Positions 1 through 9,887 of a stretch of DNA of 64,000 nucleotides are shown here, piece by piece (the stretch's first letter is position 1; each line of letters begins with the position of its first letter). The notes under the pieces are model-generated. The model had not been told where the DNA came from. It was given only the letters and a program-made list of their open reading frames with translations, and made no database searches. Both the position numbers and the translations under genes were made by a program. The DNA is from Podospora pseudocomata (lineage: Eukaryota > Ascomycota > Sordariomycetes > Sordariales > Podosporaceae), in contig NC_085889.1 in the NCBI RefSeq assembly GCF_035222375.1, forward strand, positions 2,418,001 through 2,482,000. Reading direction: 5' to 3'.

Positions 1-1577
1 CCCTCCCTGCAGTCAGGCGAACCCAGTCCGAGTCGGAACCTGGAATTGGTACCCAGCCCGGTTGCCATGTAGAGCTGGCGGTGCGGTGCACTTCTGCTAG
101 CACTCAGAGTGGTGGTGTGCGTGATGGCCTCAATGACCTCAGTCTTGTTAATCTTATTGTTCCCGGGCTCGGCGTCGAGATAAAGCCCATCCCCCTTGAC
201 AGAAGCACGACTGATGGCTTCCTGGAACCAGTCAAACGACTCCTCACCAAGGTCCTGGCCACCTGTGAGGCAGCTGTACAACTCGACCAGACATGGCTCA
301 TTGATAGGGCCGACAAATCGTATAAGTCTGTCGAGGTTCGTCCACCACTTCTGCAGGCTATATGTCCTGTGAATTATGCCAACCAACTTGCCGTGAACTT
401 GCAGCACCCCCGCGTTTGATACAACCGGTAGATGCTCGCTTCGAGATGGCACACTTCTCGTTACCCGACTCAGTGCCGGGTACCGGAGAGCTTCAATATT
501 GCAGGAAAAGTCCGGCGTCCAGGAAGGGAGGTATGTCTCCCACGTCGTGAGATGGGTCCTGAGATGGGTGCAAAGAAACAAAATAATCAGTGTCTTGTCA
601 CTCTCAATCGAAAACTTTGCCATTTCGGTGTAGACCTCCGACACGTGCTTGTTGTAATCCGGTTTGGGAGGGTGAATGCCCGCCGCAATCCCATCAAAGT
701 GTATCATGCCAGCAATGGCAAAGACGTGATCTCAAAGGTCGGAACATTCCGTATTGATGCTCACGGTGAGGACCTCGTTTAGGTTGGTGATGCCATGGCC
801 ACTGTAGTGGTGTTGGAGCTCATAAGACTGCTGTCGCAGATAGTCGATCCCCGAGAACATTTCGAAAGCCTTGGTGTATGCCTTCAAAGTTTGACGCCCC
901 AATATGCTCGACTTTGGGTTCAAGACGTCTTCAAGCTCCTCCCCCATAGCCAGAGGGCTGGCAGCAGCCCATGTCTCCCAGTCTTCCCACTGGTTCCCAC
1001 ATCCGATAAGAGGCGCTTTTTCTGGGCAAATGACCTCCTGTAGAATTCATGTTCTCCTATAAAAAGGCCGGTTCATCAGGGCTGTCAAAGGCTGAATGGC
1101 GCGCCACACGTCCAGAGCCGGCTTCATGGGGGACCTCGCAGAAACAGCTCTAATGAGCTCAAAGGCCTCGTCGGTCCCAGGACCAGCTGGGCCCAGCCAT
1201 GCAAGAACACGGGATGCGCCCTTAAAAATTTGTCCCATGTACTCGACCTGGTGATTCCTCTCTGTATTGTCGTCTTGGTTGATGCAGATGGCGTCAATCC
1301 AGACCCGGCGGTCCCGATCTTTGAGTCTGAGGTGGCGAAGAGCATCATGAGCTGACTTGGTGACGGGCAGAGAGGCCGCGCCGATGGAAATCAAGTAATT
1401 GCGGGTTGGATCCCCCCAAGTGTAGGAGAGGGCTTCGTAGTCGTTTTCATGTTGCAGGCTGTGGCGGGTGAGGGAGCATAAGATTGGATCGTCGGACGAG
1501 CCTGGGTGGATCGTCAAGACGCGGATTTGGGCGATCGAGTGATCGATGGATTGGTATTCAAGATGTGGAGGTGGCAT
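1..1577 (-). pseudogene. HET-domain (heterokaryon incompatibility) gene, two in-frame stops, cut by window edge
   Basis: Reading on the minus strand from ATG at 1577, one frame stays open to the left edge except for two TGA codons, at 1047-1049 and 732-734. The N-terminal part has HET-domain hallmarks: YEALSYTWGD (about residue 47), RRVWIDAICINQDD (about 90) and MGQIF followed by RVLAWLGP. Past the first stop the frame continues with LQEVICPEKAPLIGCG, past the second with DHVFAIAG, then LPSWTPDF, all expected downstream in HET proteins. The first stop sits where the family has a conserved Trp (WxxQE) and the second where an Arg precedes DH, so both look like nonsense mutations and not missed introns. 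HET proteins trigger programmed cell death after fusion of unlike hyphae; this copy is probably dead or makes only a 176-aa HET-domain fragment. The C-terminus lies outside the window. Confidence 0.85.
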
Positions 1578-2924
1578 ATTTTTTTAACGGGATTATCTGG
1601 TCATACATGACAATATCGGGTGAAGAATTTGGAAGTAATGTTGCTGGTGAGCAGCTGGAGGCATCGTTTGGACAGTGATGCCTGATGTCATGCCGGCCGC
1701 ATAACAGCTGACCAATGAAGTCGAGAATCATGCGGGTAGGCCAAATACCTACCTACCAGACACACCCTGCCCACAAGGTAATTGAGACAGCAAAGGTAAG
1801 TTAAACTATACCATATTATGAACCATGCCTTACAAGCAAGTTAATACGCATTTCTACTATATTTAAAGGCCTATCGACTATATTTACAGGCCTATGAACT
1901 ATCTTTACAAGCTAATCAACTATCTTTTCAGTCGGTGAAGGTTGGGACAGTTGGATGGGGAAAATACTTGGAAAGGAATGGCGCTCTCCGCATCCTTGTC
2001 CCAGTCACCAGCGTATAGAGAAAGTCGGGGCTAGGTGAAGATGCAGACTCTTGAGCCTAGGGCATGATGCCGCTAAAGATGATATGGTGCCTCGACGTAT
2101 TGTGTGGCATATGTCTTTGTTTGCATCCTATGTGAAGCTTTCAAGGCGCTCCATTTTGTTGACCAAGGCGGTCACTTTTTCATTCGTAGTTGAGGACCAC
2201 CATTCGGTCTCGCACACGTCGGGAATGGTCAAGGCTTTTGTGTGAATGGGGTTCGAGTTTGATGGTTGAAGATATAAAAACACGATGGAGGGACCGAGGT
2301 GTCGATAAAGGTGTCGACAAAACTCGAAATTGAAAATTTAGTTGGTGAGGGCCACACTGTGGAGGAGACGCCTATCGTCGATTTGGTCGGCGATTGATTT
2401 CAGAATCTCCAGGTTTCTGCCCACCTTGAGGCCGGCAGAGTACCTAGCGGCGAGATTCTCTGCTCAAAACCTGGAATTCTCAGCTGAAAATTCTTTCCTC
2501 TCGGGAGCAGCTGATAAGTGGCCCTTCTGTTCCAGGTTGCTCTATCAGTGTCTAGTGCGACACCCAAGGTGGCAAAAGCAAAAATATATAATTGCTCCGT
2601 TGAGATGATATTCAAGCGGAGAACTATTCTCAAAATGGGATGGTCGGTGATGTCTTTATGTGAAGGGGAGGCCTTGTGTTGCAAGCAGAAATGAGTGCGT
2701 TGGGCTTAACTTGACTGACCACCTCACCCTGTCACCACCGCAGACTCAGGAACTCAGATCATTTGGCCCATAGTCGGTCACATCGAAATGTCATCATAAC
2801 AGTCACTTCAGGCGAGTCAACATCCCAAACCAAAACAGAAAACTAAAATTCTGAAAGTCCCTCTATACCCCCAACATCGCAATGCTACCAACGCCCTAAA
2901 TGTACCCCTCCACCCCTTACTCCA
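1578..2924. other. Intergenic region upstream of the HET gene
   Basis: Divided between the HET gene's 5' side and the terpene synthase's 3' side. Apart from the AT-rich 21-bp repeat block at about 1797-1931 I see no gene. Short ORFs at 2051-2245 and 2342-2684 lack any recognisable motif or splice structure. Confidence 0.5.
1797..1931 (+). repeat. Degenerate 21-bp AT-rich tandem repeat, locus 1
   Basis: About four to six decayed units, clearest at 1857-1931, of the form AACTATCTTTAAAGGCCTAT with a 21-bp period. The same unit occurs at about 17017-17221 (opposite strand), 46551-46715 and 56195-56262. Confidence 0.7.
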
Positions 2925-3917
2925 TCACAAATACCTCCCCGTCCTCCAAGAAAAAGCCTCCGCACCACTCATCCTCCTCTCAATCCCCTCCACTGCCCTC
3001 CACAACCTCCCCTCGACCAGCATCTCCCCCTTCAACCTCACAAACTCCCCCTCCCAAGCCCTCACAAGCCTAACACACAACCCCCTCGCCGCCTCAACCC
3101 CAATACCCACCTCCCCCGCCAAAACCGCAACCCCATTCACCAACGCCCCTCCCTCCTCTCCATTCATCTCCGCCGCTTGCCATTCTCTCTCAAAACTAAA
3201 AACATCATTCAATATACTGACGTGATAATTCGCCAGTTTTTCCAACGGTCTCAACATCCTTTTCTCATCAGCCGTAATACCTGCCAGAGCGGGGTCTGTC
3301 CAGTAGAGTAACTCAACACAAATCGGCATCCCAACGTCAGTCTCCCTAAACACTAGATATTCTTTTAGAGAAGAGAGTGAGGATGGTCCGCGTGAGGGAA
3401 CACAGTGGCAGTCAAGCATAGCCAAATACGCTTCAAGTATAGGCGCCGAGTTGGGGTACGTCAAGAACTTGGCAAACAAACCCGCGTGCATGCTGTCGAT
3501 TGTTGTCACCGGAACAGTCATCTCGGGGGAGGTCAAAAGGGAGTGAAGAGAGGAGACGGTGCTGGCGTTGGTGGAGAGGGTGTTTTTGTCAAAGTAGTCT
3601 GCTTTTGTCAGTGATTGAAACAACAAAGGGGTGACATTTGGGGGGAACTGACCATCCATGAGGAAGCCTAAGAGTAAAAGCTCACACGCGAGCTTCACAC
3701 GCTCCGCCTCCCCCGTGGGAAACATAAACAGCACGACTTCGCTCAGCTTCCAACTGATGAACGCCTGTTTGTGTTTTTCCGACGGCCATTCCCATGTGCT
3801 GACGAGGTATGTCATGACATGACGGTCGATTTGCTCGTGGTCTGGGTGGAAGACTGCTTCTGGCAGAATAGAAGGGGGGATGACCACCTTTAGGGGGTGG
3901 GTCGGTTTGCCGTGCAT
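2925..3917 (-). CDS. Class I terpene synthase (trichodiene/aristolochene synthase-like)
   Basis: Predicted to ionise an isoprenyl diphosphate, probably farnesyl diphosphate, and cyclise it to a terpene. I place two exons on the minus strand, 3917-3653 and 3598-2925, with a 54-bp intron (GTCAGT...GCAG) between. Splicing creates the first metal-binding motif, LMDDYFDK, which matches DDxxD; unspliced DNA reads MDGQF there. The second metal-binding triad, NDVFSFERE (N-D-x-x-S-x-x-x-E), is near residue 225. The spliced product is 312 aa, within the usual range of roughly 300-400 for fungal monodomain cyclases. An open frame runs upstream to 4007 without an ATG, so the ATG at 3917 is the best start, unless an upstream exon exists. 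The product cannot be told from sequence alone. No signal peptide is visible, consistent with a cytosolic enzyme. Confidence 0.85.
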   Translation of the reverse strand: MHGKPTHPLKVVIPPSILPEAVFHPDHEQIDRHVMTYLVSTWEWPSEKHKQAFISWKLSEVVLFMFPTGEAERVKLACELLLLGFLMDGQFPPNVTPLLFQSLTKADYFDKNTLSTNASTVSSLHSLLTSPEMTVPVTTIDSMHAGLFAKFLTYPNSAPILEAYLAMLDCHCVPSRGPSSLSSLKEYLVFRETDVGMPICVELLYWTDPALAGITADEKRMLRPLEKLANYHVSILNDVFSFEREWQAAEMNGEEGGALVNGVAVLAGEVGIGVEAARGLCVRLVRAWEGEFVRLKGEMLVEGRLWRAVEGIERRMSGAEAFSWRTGRYL

Positions 3918-4788
3918 GTTACGCTGACGCTGAGGTTTTGTGGCTGGGTGTCTTCTCGCCAGATGGATTTTTTTCAATCTCGATACAGGACCATCATCGC
4001 CATCCAAGATCTGCCCCTTTCATCTTATATCCACATGCACCACTCAGACTCCCACCACAGCCCCCATTCTCGAACCACCTCCCATCCCCAAACTAACGCT
4101 CCTCTCCCCAGCTGAATCCCCCAAACCAGTCACCGCCTCCACCATTAACCCCGTCCTCACACAGGCGCTACTACCTTCAAACATCAATCACCAAATTCGA
4201 CATCGAATCCAACCTTGGTAACCCCGTCCGGAGATAAACCTCCCCTTCCAGCCCTTCCATCAGCCCGGCACAGCCCATGCCGTGCAACCCCAATCAGCGC
4301 TGTCAGACCGGGAATAACCTCTTATCGTTACACACCATTGATCCTTCCCGCCCATTCAGCCGGCCCACAGCCAACGGGGATTGCCGGATACGGGACGGGA
4401 AAACCCACGCGGACGGGCGCTAATGCAATCCAATGGCGAACATTCACTTTGTGGTGACGGTGTTTCAGCTACATGATGACCGTTCGATGGCGGTCCGGAC
4501 TGGTGTGGAGCCGTTGAATGATGCTCCAGACTTTGTTTCTCAATGCAGGGGGGAAGACAAAGAACGTTTTGGCTGGACGCTGTCATTCATTGGTGCCGAG
4601 GCATCACCTTCTTTGTCGAAGTCTATCCAACAATGCTATCTATTAGTCAGTCTGTCTGCCCGTCTAATCCATGCATTTTAACCTCGCTGTCATGATTCAC
4701 AATGTCTTTGTAAATACCAAACTCCGTCCCATGCTGATGTCACATCAAACTCTTTCCTTTCCCCCATCAAAACATCGACACCATCCCC
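3918..4788. other. Intergenic, tandem minus-strand genes on either side
   Basis: Upstream of the terpene synthase and downstream of the next minus-strand gene. Pyrimidine-rich, no recognisable coding or RNA feature; short ORFs here lack motifs. Confidence 0.5.
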
Positions 4789-5721
4789 CTACGAAACCCA
4801 CCCGTAAGCCCCCTCCAAAACCCTCCCCACCTCCTCCTCCCCTTCCTCCTCCCAACCCTCAACCTCCACCCCCTCCCCATACCAATACAACTTCACCCCC
4901 CTCTCACTCTTTCCCCCATACTTCACCACCCCCTCCCTTTCCTCTTCCGTCTCCCTCCAATGATTCCCCCACGTCTTTTTCTCTTTATCCAAAACCCCTA
5001 ACCCACTCTCCATCACTTGCACCTCGTACGTCAATTCATCCGACCACCGTCCATCAGGCACCATGATGTCATTAATCAAGAAATGAACCTGGTTATTGCT
5101 TGGATCCCGGTAAGAGAAATACGGGCCAGCGGTGAACGTTTCCATGAGCGCGCTTCCGTGTTTGCGTGTGCAGCGCAAAAGGGCCTTGTACCGCTTGTGA
5201 AAGGGGGCGCCGAGCGGGAGGGAGAGGATGAAGGGTCTGATGGGAGTGTCGGGGCGGATGATGTGGGTTTTGGGGGGGAGGAGGGTGTGGATTATCCGGC
5301 CGGGGGGGTTGTTGCTTTTGCGGGTGATGGTTTGGGGGGGTAGTCTAGGGGCGATGGGGAAGACGGCAGATGTTTGCTGGGTTGGTGGTTGGGTTGAGGA
5401 GGTGAACTGTTGGTATTGTTGTTGAGTTAGGGCATACGCCGGACGTGAGGCTGTTGGCTGGTGGTGGCCCAGATATACGGGTGGTGGGCATGGCTGCTCG
5501 GGCGGCACGTGGCGATGTCCTGGAGTAAAGGAGACTGATACATGGTGCCCGGGGAGAGACGATGTTGGTCCCCTGACGGGCGGGGGGTTGGAATAATCAT
5601 TTGGTGGGTGTGTTGGCTGTGGAACATTCGTCGGATTGTGTGTTGTCGGTTGCATGTGCCTATAGAGAAGCGGGTCAATGTTGCGCAAGTCGGGGTTGTT
5701 TGGGGTGTCGTGTGGTGTCAT
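4789..5721 (-). CDS. Hypothetical protein, proline-rich N-terminus with a conserved-looking C-terminal half
   Basis: Single-exon frame of 310 aa starting at a true ATG (5721). The first 150 residues are low-complexity and rich in Pro, Thr, Gln and His, likely disordered. From about residue 155 composition changes to a globular pattern with PFILSLPLGAPFHKRYKAL, GPYFSYRDPSNN, FLINDIMVPDGRW and LTYEVQVMESG, then an acidic Glu/Gly-rich tail. I do not recognise the family. The GC-rich third positions and absence of stops over 930 bp support a real gene. It is transcribed in the same direction as the terpene synthase, but nothing ties it functionally to it. Confidence 0.65.
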   Translation of the reverse strand: MTPHDTPNNPDLRNIDPLLYRHMQPTTHNPTNVPQPTHPPNDYSNPPPVRGPTSSLPGHHVSVSFTPGHRHVPPEQPCPPPVYLGHHQPTASRPAYALTQQQYQQFTSSTQPPTQQTSAVFPIAPRLPPQTITRKSNNPPGRIIHTLLPPKTHIIRPDTPIRPFILSLPLGAPFHKRYKALLRCTRKHGSALMETFTAGPYFSYRDPSNNQVHFLINDIMVPDGRWSDELTYEVQVMESGLGVLDKEKKTWGNHWRETEEEREGVVKYGGKSERGVKLYWYGEGVEVEGWEEEGEEEVGRVLEGAYGWVS

Positions 5722-6312
5722 AATTGCTAGTTGATGCTGATGATGTTTGAATGAGAAAAGACTGCAAGCCTCTTCTGCCTTCTGCGTGGCAGCAGAAACC
5801 CCAGGCCAGAGAACGCATCCAGCTCCACACTATCGTCCTCTGGCCAAAACCTTAATCACAGCATGACATGGCGAGCACTTGCCCAAGGTAGGCGGATGAC
5901 TCAGCCGAGCCCCTTTTTGCGCGACTCTATTGTTTCTTTCCCTCCTGTTCAGAAATGCAGTGGAATATTACCTTTTTCCGGTTGAACAAAGCAACCTGAT
6001 AACAATTATCCGTGACCACTATGAACCATCACAGTTCAGACTTGAAGCATCAATTTTCTGAACCGTTCATCACCCAACCAAGACAACCATGGAGCAACAT
6101 CCTCTACTGAAACCCAACCCTCCACCACCAGCCTCACCTTTGCACTCACCCGTTGGGAGGCAATGGTGGATCGGGAATGACCATCACTATGTGCCTGCGA
6201 ATTGGGGTCGCCAATGGCCGCTGTCACTTGCCCTTGATCAGGATGACCCTAACGGCAGATTGTACACAAGCCAGGACACAAATCAATCCCAGAGGGACTA
6301 GGAGAGGAGCGA
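5722..6312. other. Divergent upstream region of the 310-aa unknown and the RING gene
   Basis: About 590 bp between two divergently transcribed genes. A 70-codon plus-strand ORF at 6089-6301 begins MEQHPLLKP; it could be an upstream ORF or a first exon of the RING gene but no splice junction joins them convincingly. Confidence 0.4.
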
Positions 6313-7790
6313 ATGGATCGCCGATGCTGTGGCTCAGGCACAGGAAAGAGATCCGACCTACCAACCATCGGATTCGGGGCTGTCAACGCCGCCGGCCTGA
6401 ATCTTGACCTTCCAGGCAGCGAAGACAAGGCCGACACCGGCAATCTTGCCCCGCCGTTACCACCCAACCCCTCTGCTCCACAGAAGAAAGGGGATCCCGG
6501 AGGCAAGGACCTGTTCCATGATCTAAGACGACTTGACGTCGACGAAACCTCCGCCAACGAGCCAAAGCCCTTCGTGCGGTGTATCATATGCACGTGCTAT
6601 ATCGCTGCCTTTATCAATCAGGAGCCGGTGCCGGAACCTTCTCTGCCTGCTGGGAACAAGCGCAAGAGACGATTGTCGGACTTTCAACGAAATGAGGCGA
6701 AGAAGGGCATCTTTCGTGTTTGCGGGCATATGTTTTGCCGTGAATGCTGGGAGGAGTACATGAATGATGCCGGTAGGAGACGTGCAGCAAGGGGTGAAGT
6801 TCGGCTCATTCAAGTCGAAGATCGACCTCAGATCCCACAGAATGATGCTCCAGAGAATGGCCCCCGGGACCCCTGGTCACCAGAATCCTCCCACTCTTCC
6901 CATGCTGCCCTACCGGACCGCACCTATCCAACATATCGGTGTCCGATATGCTGCCTGGAGATCAGGTTCACTGCTGGCAAGTGCCAAGCTTGTCTCGTTA
7001 CTTACGAGATCCCGTATTGGCCGGATGGCTTTCCATTTGAACAGTACCGCGCGAACCTCGGGTTTAAAGACCAGATAGGGGTTGTGACCTTGCTCAAGAC
7101 TGTGGTGGCAGACCTGCTGCCGCCGACGTTGGCCGAAGAACGGTTCAAGGACGACCGCCAGCGTTTCCTGCCCTCCCGGTGTTTTGGATGCATCAAAACG
7201 GACTTCTTCAACATGGCTGCCATCATAACTCATGGACTCAAACAGTCAAAGCCTTACAGCTTAATGATGAAGGCAGTGACAAGTCCCATAGCAGGCATTC
7301 CAGATGAGGTGCTTGAGGGGATGTACAGTTATCTAGGCTGTCGTGGTAATAAGGAACTACTCGACAAATGGTTACAGATCCAGGTCGATTATGGCATAGC
7401 TTACCTTACCTGATGGACAAGTCGCCCACATGGGGAGGGTCTTTCTACGGCCCAGGCTTTCTTGAGCGGCGCGACGATGTGATTCTCATGGAGCAAGAAC
7501 AGGCTCGGTTGAACGAAGAGGAGGCTCGTAGGAAGAGAGAAGAAAAGGGTATCGAGGTGAAAGTGAAGAGAATGCACTATGCCTTTGCTCGTGATATTGG
7601 ACCATACGACAGTTACTTGTTCTATAAGAAAATTGAGGTGGGCGAACTCTGGCATGGACTACTTGAGCCGAGGCAGCTCTACAGATTCCACGAACTACAG
7701 GGCCGACTGACTGGGAATGAATACAAGGGGACGCGCAGCGACTTGCAAGAGAGGATCGGGCGCGAATTTACACGAAACCTTCGCAGCTAG
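6313..7790 (+). CDS. RING-finger-like protein, 3' end uncertain
   Basis: A long open frame from ATG 6313 to a stop at 7411-7413 encodes cross-brace RING spacing: RCIICTCY (C-x2-C, about residue 89), a long basic insert, CGHMFCRECW (C-x-H-x2-C-x2-C, about 137) and YRCPICCLEI (C-x2-C, about 209). Such domains usually give ubiquitin E3 ligase activity; the insert between the first and second Cys pairs is unusually long (about 45 residues). The frame overlaps a second coding-looking frame that ends at 7790 and contains a Glu/Arg-rich helix. An intron 7323-7399 (GTACAG...CATAG) would join the two frames, giving a product of about 470 aa; a single-base frameshift is the alternative. I favour one gene, with low certainty on the junction. 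Confidence 0.65.
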
Positions 7791-8241
7791 GGACCAGAGA
7801 CTGGAATGGTGGTCGACTCAAACAACCTGAAAAGTCAGATCATGATATTCAGCAGTCCGCGGGCGGCCGGATTTGTACGCAACAAGCTGGAAGCTGATGA
7901 ATCAAAATCGGCTTACCAATCCTTCTACTGGACTAGTCTCGATGTCGAAATAGATGCCTCGGATCTTGGCATCAACCCCACCCGATGTGGGTGTCTTCAT
8001 CCACCCAACATCTTCTGCGTCCTTCTCCCGCGGGATCCACCACCACCAAGTGACGTCGAAAAACGTCACCAACTGGCCATGGATACCCCACCGAGCTTTC
8101 CAGGTCGAATCACGATATAAACACCAGCATCTGCCCCTCGTTTTCACCTCACCATCACCGCCATCATCACGAGAATAACAACCCCTTCACACCATCATAA
8201 ATATACCCAACCCTTACTTTTACACCAAACAAACAGCCAAA
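7791..8241. promoter_or_regulatory. Promoter region of the MDR reductase gene
   Basis: About 450 bp between the RING gene and ATG 8242. A TATA-like AAATATA lies near 8200 and the start has a good fungal context (GCCAAAATGTC). The ORF crossing 7806-8120 has no recognisable content. Confidence 0.4.
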
Positions 8242-9318
8242 ATGTCCGACAAAGTCCAAAACAAAACCCTCCTCTTCAAAAAGGTCCCCACCAACGCCCC
8301 CATCCCAGGGGAGCACCTCGCCGTCGAACCCGTCCCCTTCGACCTCAAACCCCCCAAAGGAGGCCTCACCGTCGCCGTCCTCTCCGCCTCCTACGACCCC
8401 TACCTCCGCGGAAAGATGCGCGACCCCTCCATCAAGTCATACTCCCCGCCCTTCCTAGTTGGCGAGCCCATCACCAACGACACCGTCTCCAAAGTGATCC
8501 GCTCTGATACCCCTGACTTTGCCGAGGGGGATCTGATCGTTGCTTACCTCCCCCTGGCGGAATACGCCCACTTGAGCGCTGACCAGCTGAAAAACGGAAC
8601 GATCAGGCGCAGGGTTGATATCAAGAACTCCAAGATTGGGAAGGACCTGGGGTTGTTTTTGGGACCGTTGGGGATGCCGGGGTTGACAGCTTGGAGTTCG
8701 TATCATGAGATTGGGCAGCCGAAGAAGGGGGAGACGATTTTCATCAGTTCGGCTGCGGGCGCGGTTGGGCAGGTTGTTGGGCAGGTTGCTAAGCGGGAGG
8801 GACTCAGGGTTATTGGATCGGTTGGTGCAGATGAGAAACTCGATTTTATCCTCAACGAGCTTGGGTTTGATGGGGGGTTCAACTACAAGACTGAAAACCC
8901 GTTTGATGCCCTCAAGCGGCTCGCGCCGGATGGGGTGGATATCTACTTTGAGAATGTCGGTGGGGAGCAGCTCGAGGCTGCGATTGAGGCGATGAACCAG
9001 CATGGAAGGATTATTGCTTGCGGGATGATTAGCCAGTACAGTGTTCCTGACGAACAAAAGTATGGGGTCAAGAATCTGTTCAAGGTGGTGAGCAAAAGGA
9101 TCACGATGAGGGGCTTTATTGTTTATGACAAGGGGTTTGCGGATAAGTATGGGGAGGAGCACCAGAGGAAGATGCAGGAGTGGTTGGCTGAGGGGAGCTA
9201 CAAGGCTAAGCTGAGTGTTACTGAGGGGATTGACAATGCGGCCGAGGGGTTAGTGGGCATGTTGGAGGGGAAGAACTTTGGGAAGGCGGTGTTGAAGATT
9301 AGGGATTTGGAGGAGTAA
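8242..9318 (+). CDS. NADP-dependent alkenal/prostaglandin reductase-like MDR enzyme
   Basis: A 358-aa single-exon product of the medium-chain dehydrogenase/reductase superfamily, leukotriene-B4 dehydrogenase/alkenal double-bond reductase subgroup. These zinc-free enzymes reduce the C=C bond of alpha,beta-unsaturated aldehydes or ketones with NADPH. Family marks seen: N-terminal VLSASYDPYLRGKM, YLPLAEYAHLS, LGPLGMPGLTAW, the nucleotide-binding segment SSAAGAVGQVVGQVAK (about residue 169), VDIYFENVGGEQLEAA (about 232), GRIIACGMISQY, and C-terminal GKNFGKAVLKI. No Cys/His zinc ligand pattern is present. Length matches the family (about 330-360). It may serve detoxification or a biosynthetic step; proximity to a terpene synthase and hydrolase does not decide which. 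Confidence 0.9.
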   Translation: MSDKVQNKTLLFKKVPTNAPIPGEHLAVEPVPFDLKPPKGGLTVAVLSASYDPYLRGKMRDPSIKSYSPPFLVGEPITNDTVSKVIRSDTPDFAEGDLIVAYLPLAEYAHLSADQLKNGTIRRRVDIKNSKIGKDLGLFLGPLGMPGLTAWSSYHEIGQPKKGETIFISSAAGAVGQVVGQVAKREGLRVIGSVGADEKLDFILNELGFDGGFNYKTENPFDALKRLAPDGVDIYFENVGGEQLEAAIEAMNQHGRIIACGMISQYSVPDEQKYGVKNLFKVVSKRITMRGFIVYDKGFADKYGEEHQRKMQEWLAEGSYKAKLSVTEGIDNAAEGLVGMLEGKNFGKAVLKIRDLEE

Positions 9319-9887
9319 GGTTGGAGAGCTTTTTGGATGTAGTTTTCTGTTTGGGTAGAGGTTGAATAGAGTTTCTGTGGCTTTGATTTGACCTGAGTGT
9401 AATTCTAAATGTGCTGTGCTGTGTAGGCTGGTTCGGATCCTTCAAGTGTAAAGTTACATTGAATCCTTCCGCTGTGGTTCCCATGCACCGGGTATGAGAT
9501 TTGATGCAAGGTACTTGTGACTGCCGAGAAGGAGTGCATGGAGACGAGATCTCGATCAATGACGGCGTACATGCAGGCGATGTTGATCTTTTCACGATTG
9601 ATAAGCTTGGTTTATGAAGCTCCATTGGGGCAAATGTGTATCGCTTTGCACAAGCACGACAAGACACATGTGAAGGAAGAACTTGCATCGGCTTGTTGTT
9701 TGAGCTGGCTACCGTGCAAGAGAGATAAAAAGAGAGTTTTATTCCAACCAAAATATCCGACAGAGAGAATATCCAATGAAAAGATCCTTTTATCCAATTC
9801 AAAACATGAGACATCATCTAACCCTTTCCAAACCCCATCATCTCAATCCAAAAACAAAACTGTCGAGGTAGCCCAAAACTTCCCACC
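9319..9887. other. Convergent 3' intergenic region
   Basis: The MDR gene (plus) and the 1557-aa gene (minus) end facing each other. ORFs on either strand here have no supporting features. It should hold the two 3' UTRs and polyadenylation signals. Confidence 0.5.

Noticed and set aside
1-1577. RIP as the cause of both HET stops
   Set aside because: Only the TGG to TGA change fits CpA to TpA; the other fits CpG deamination, and the rest of the gene lacks dense transitions.
4671-5066. 131-codon proline-rich ORF
   Set aside because: Antisense of the C-terminal part of the 310-aa gene; composition reflects CCT/CCC-rich strand bias only.
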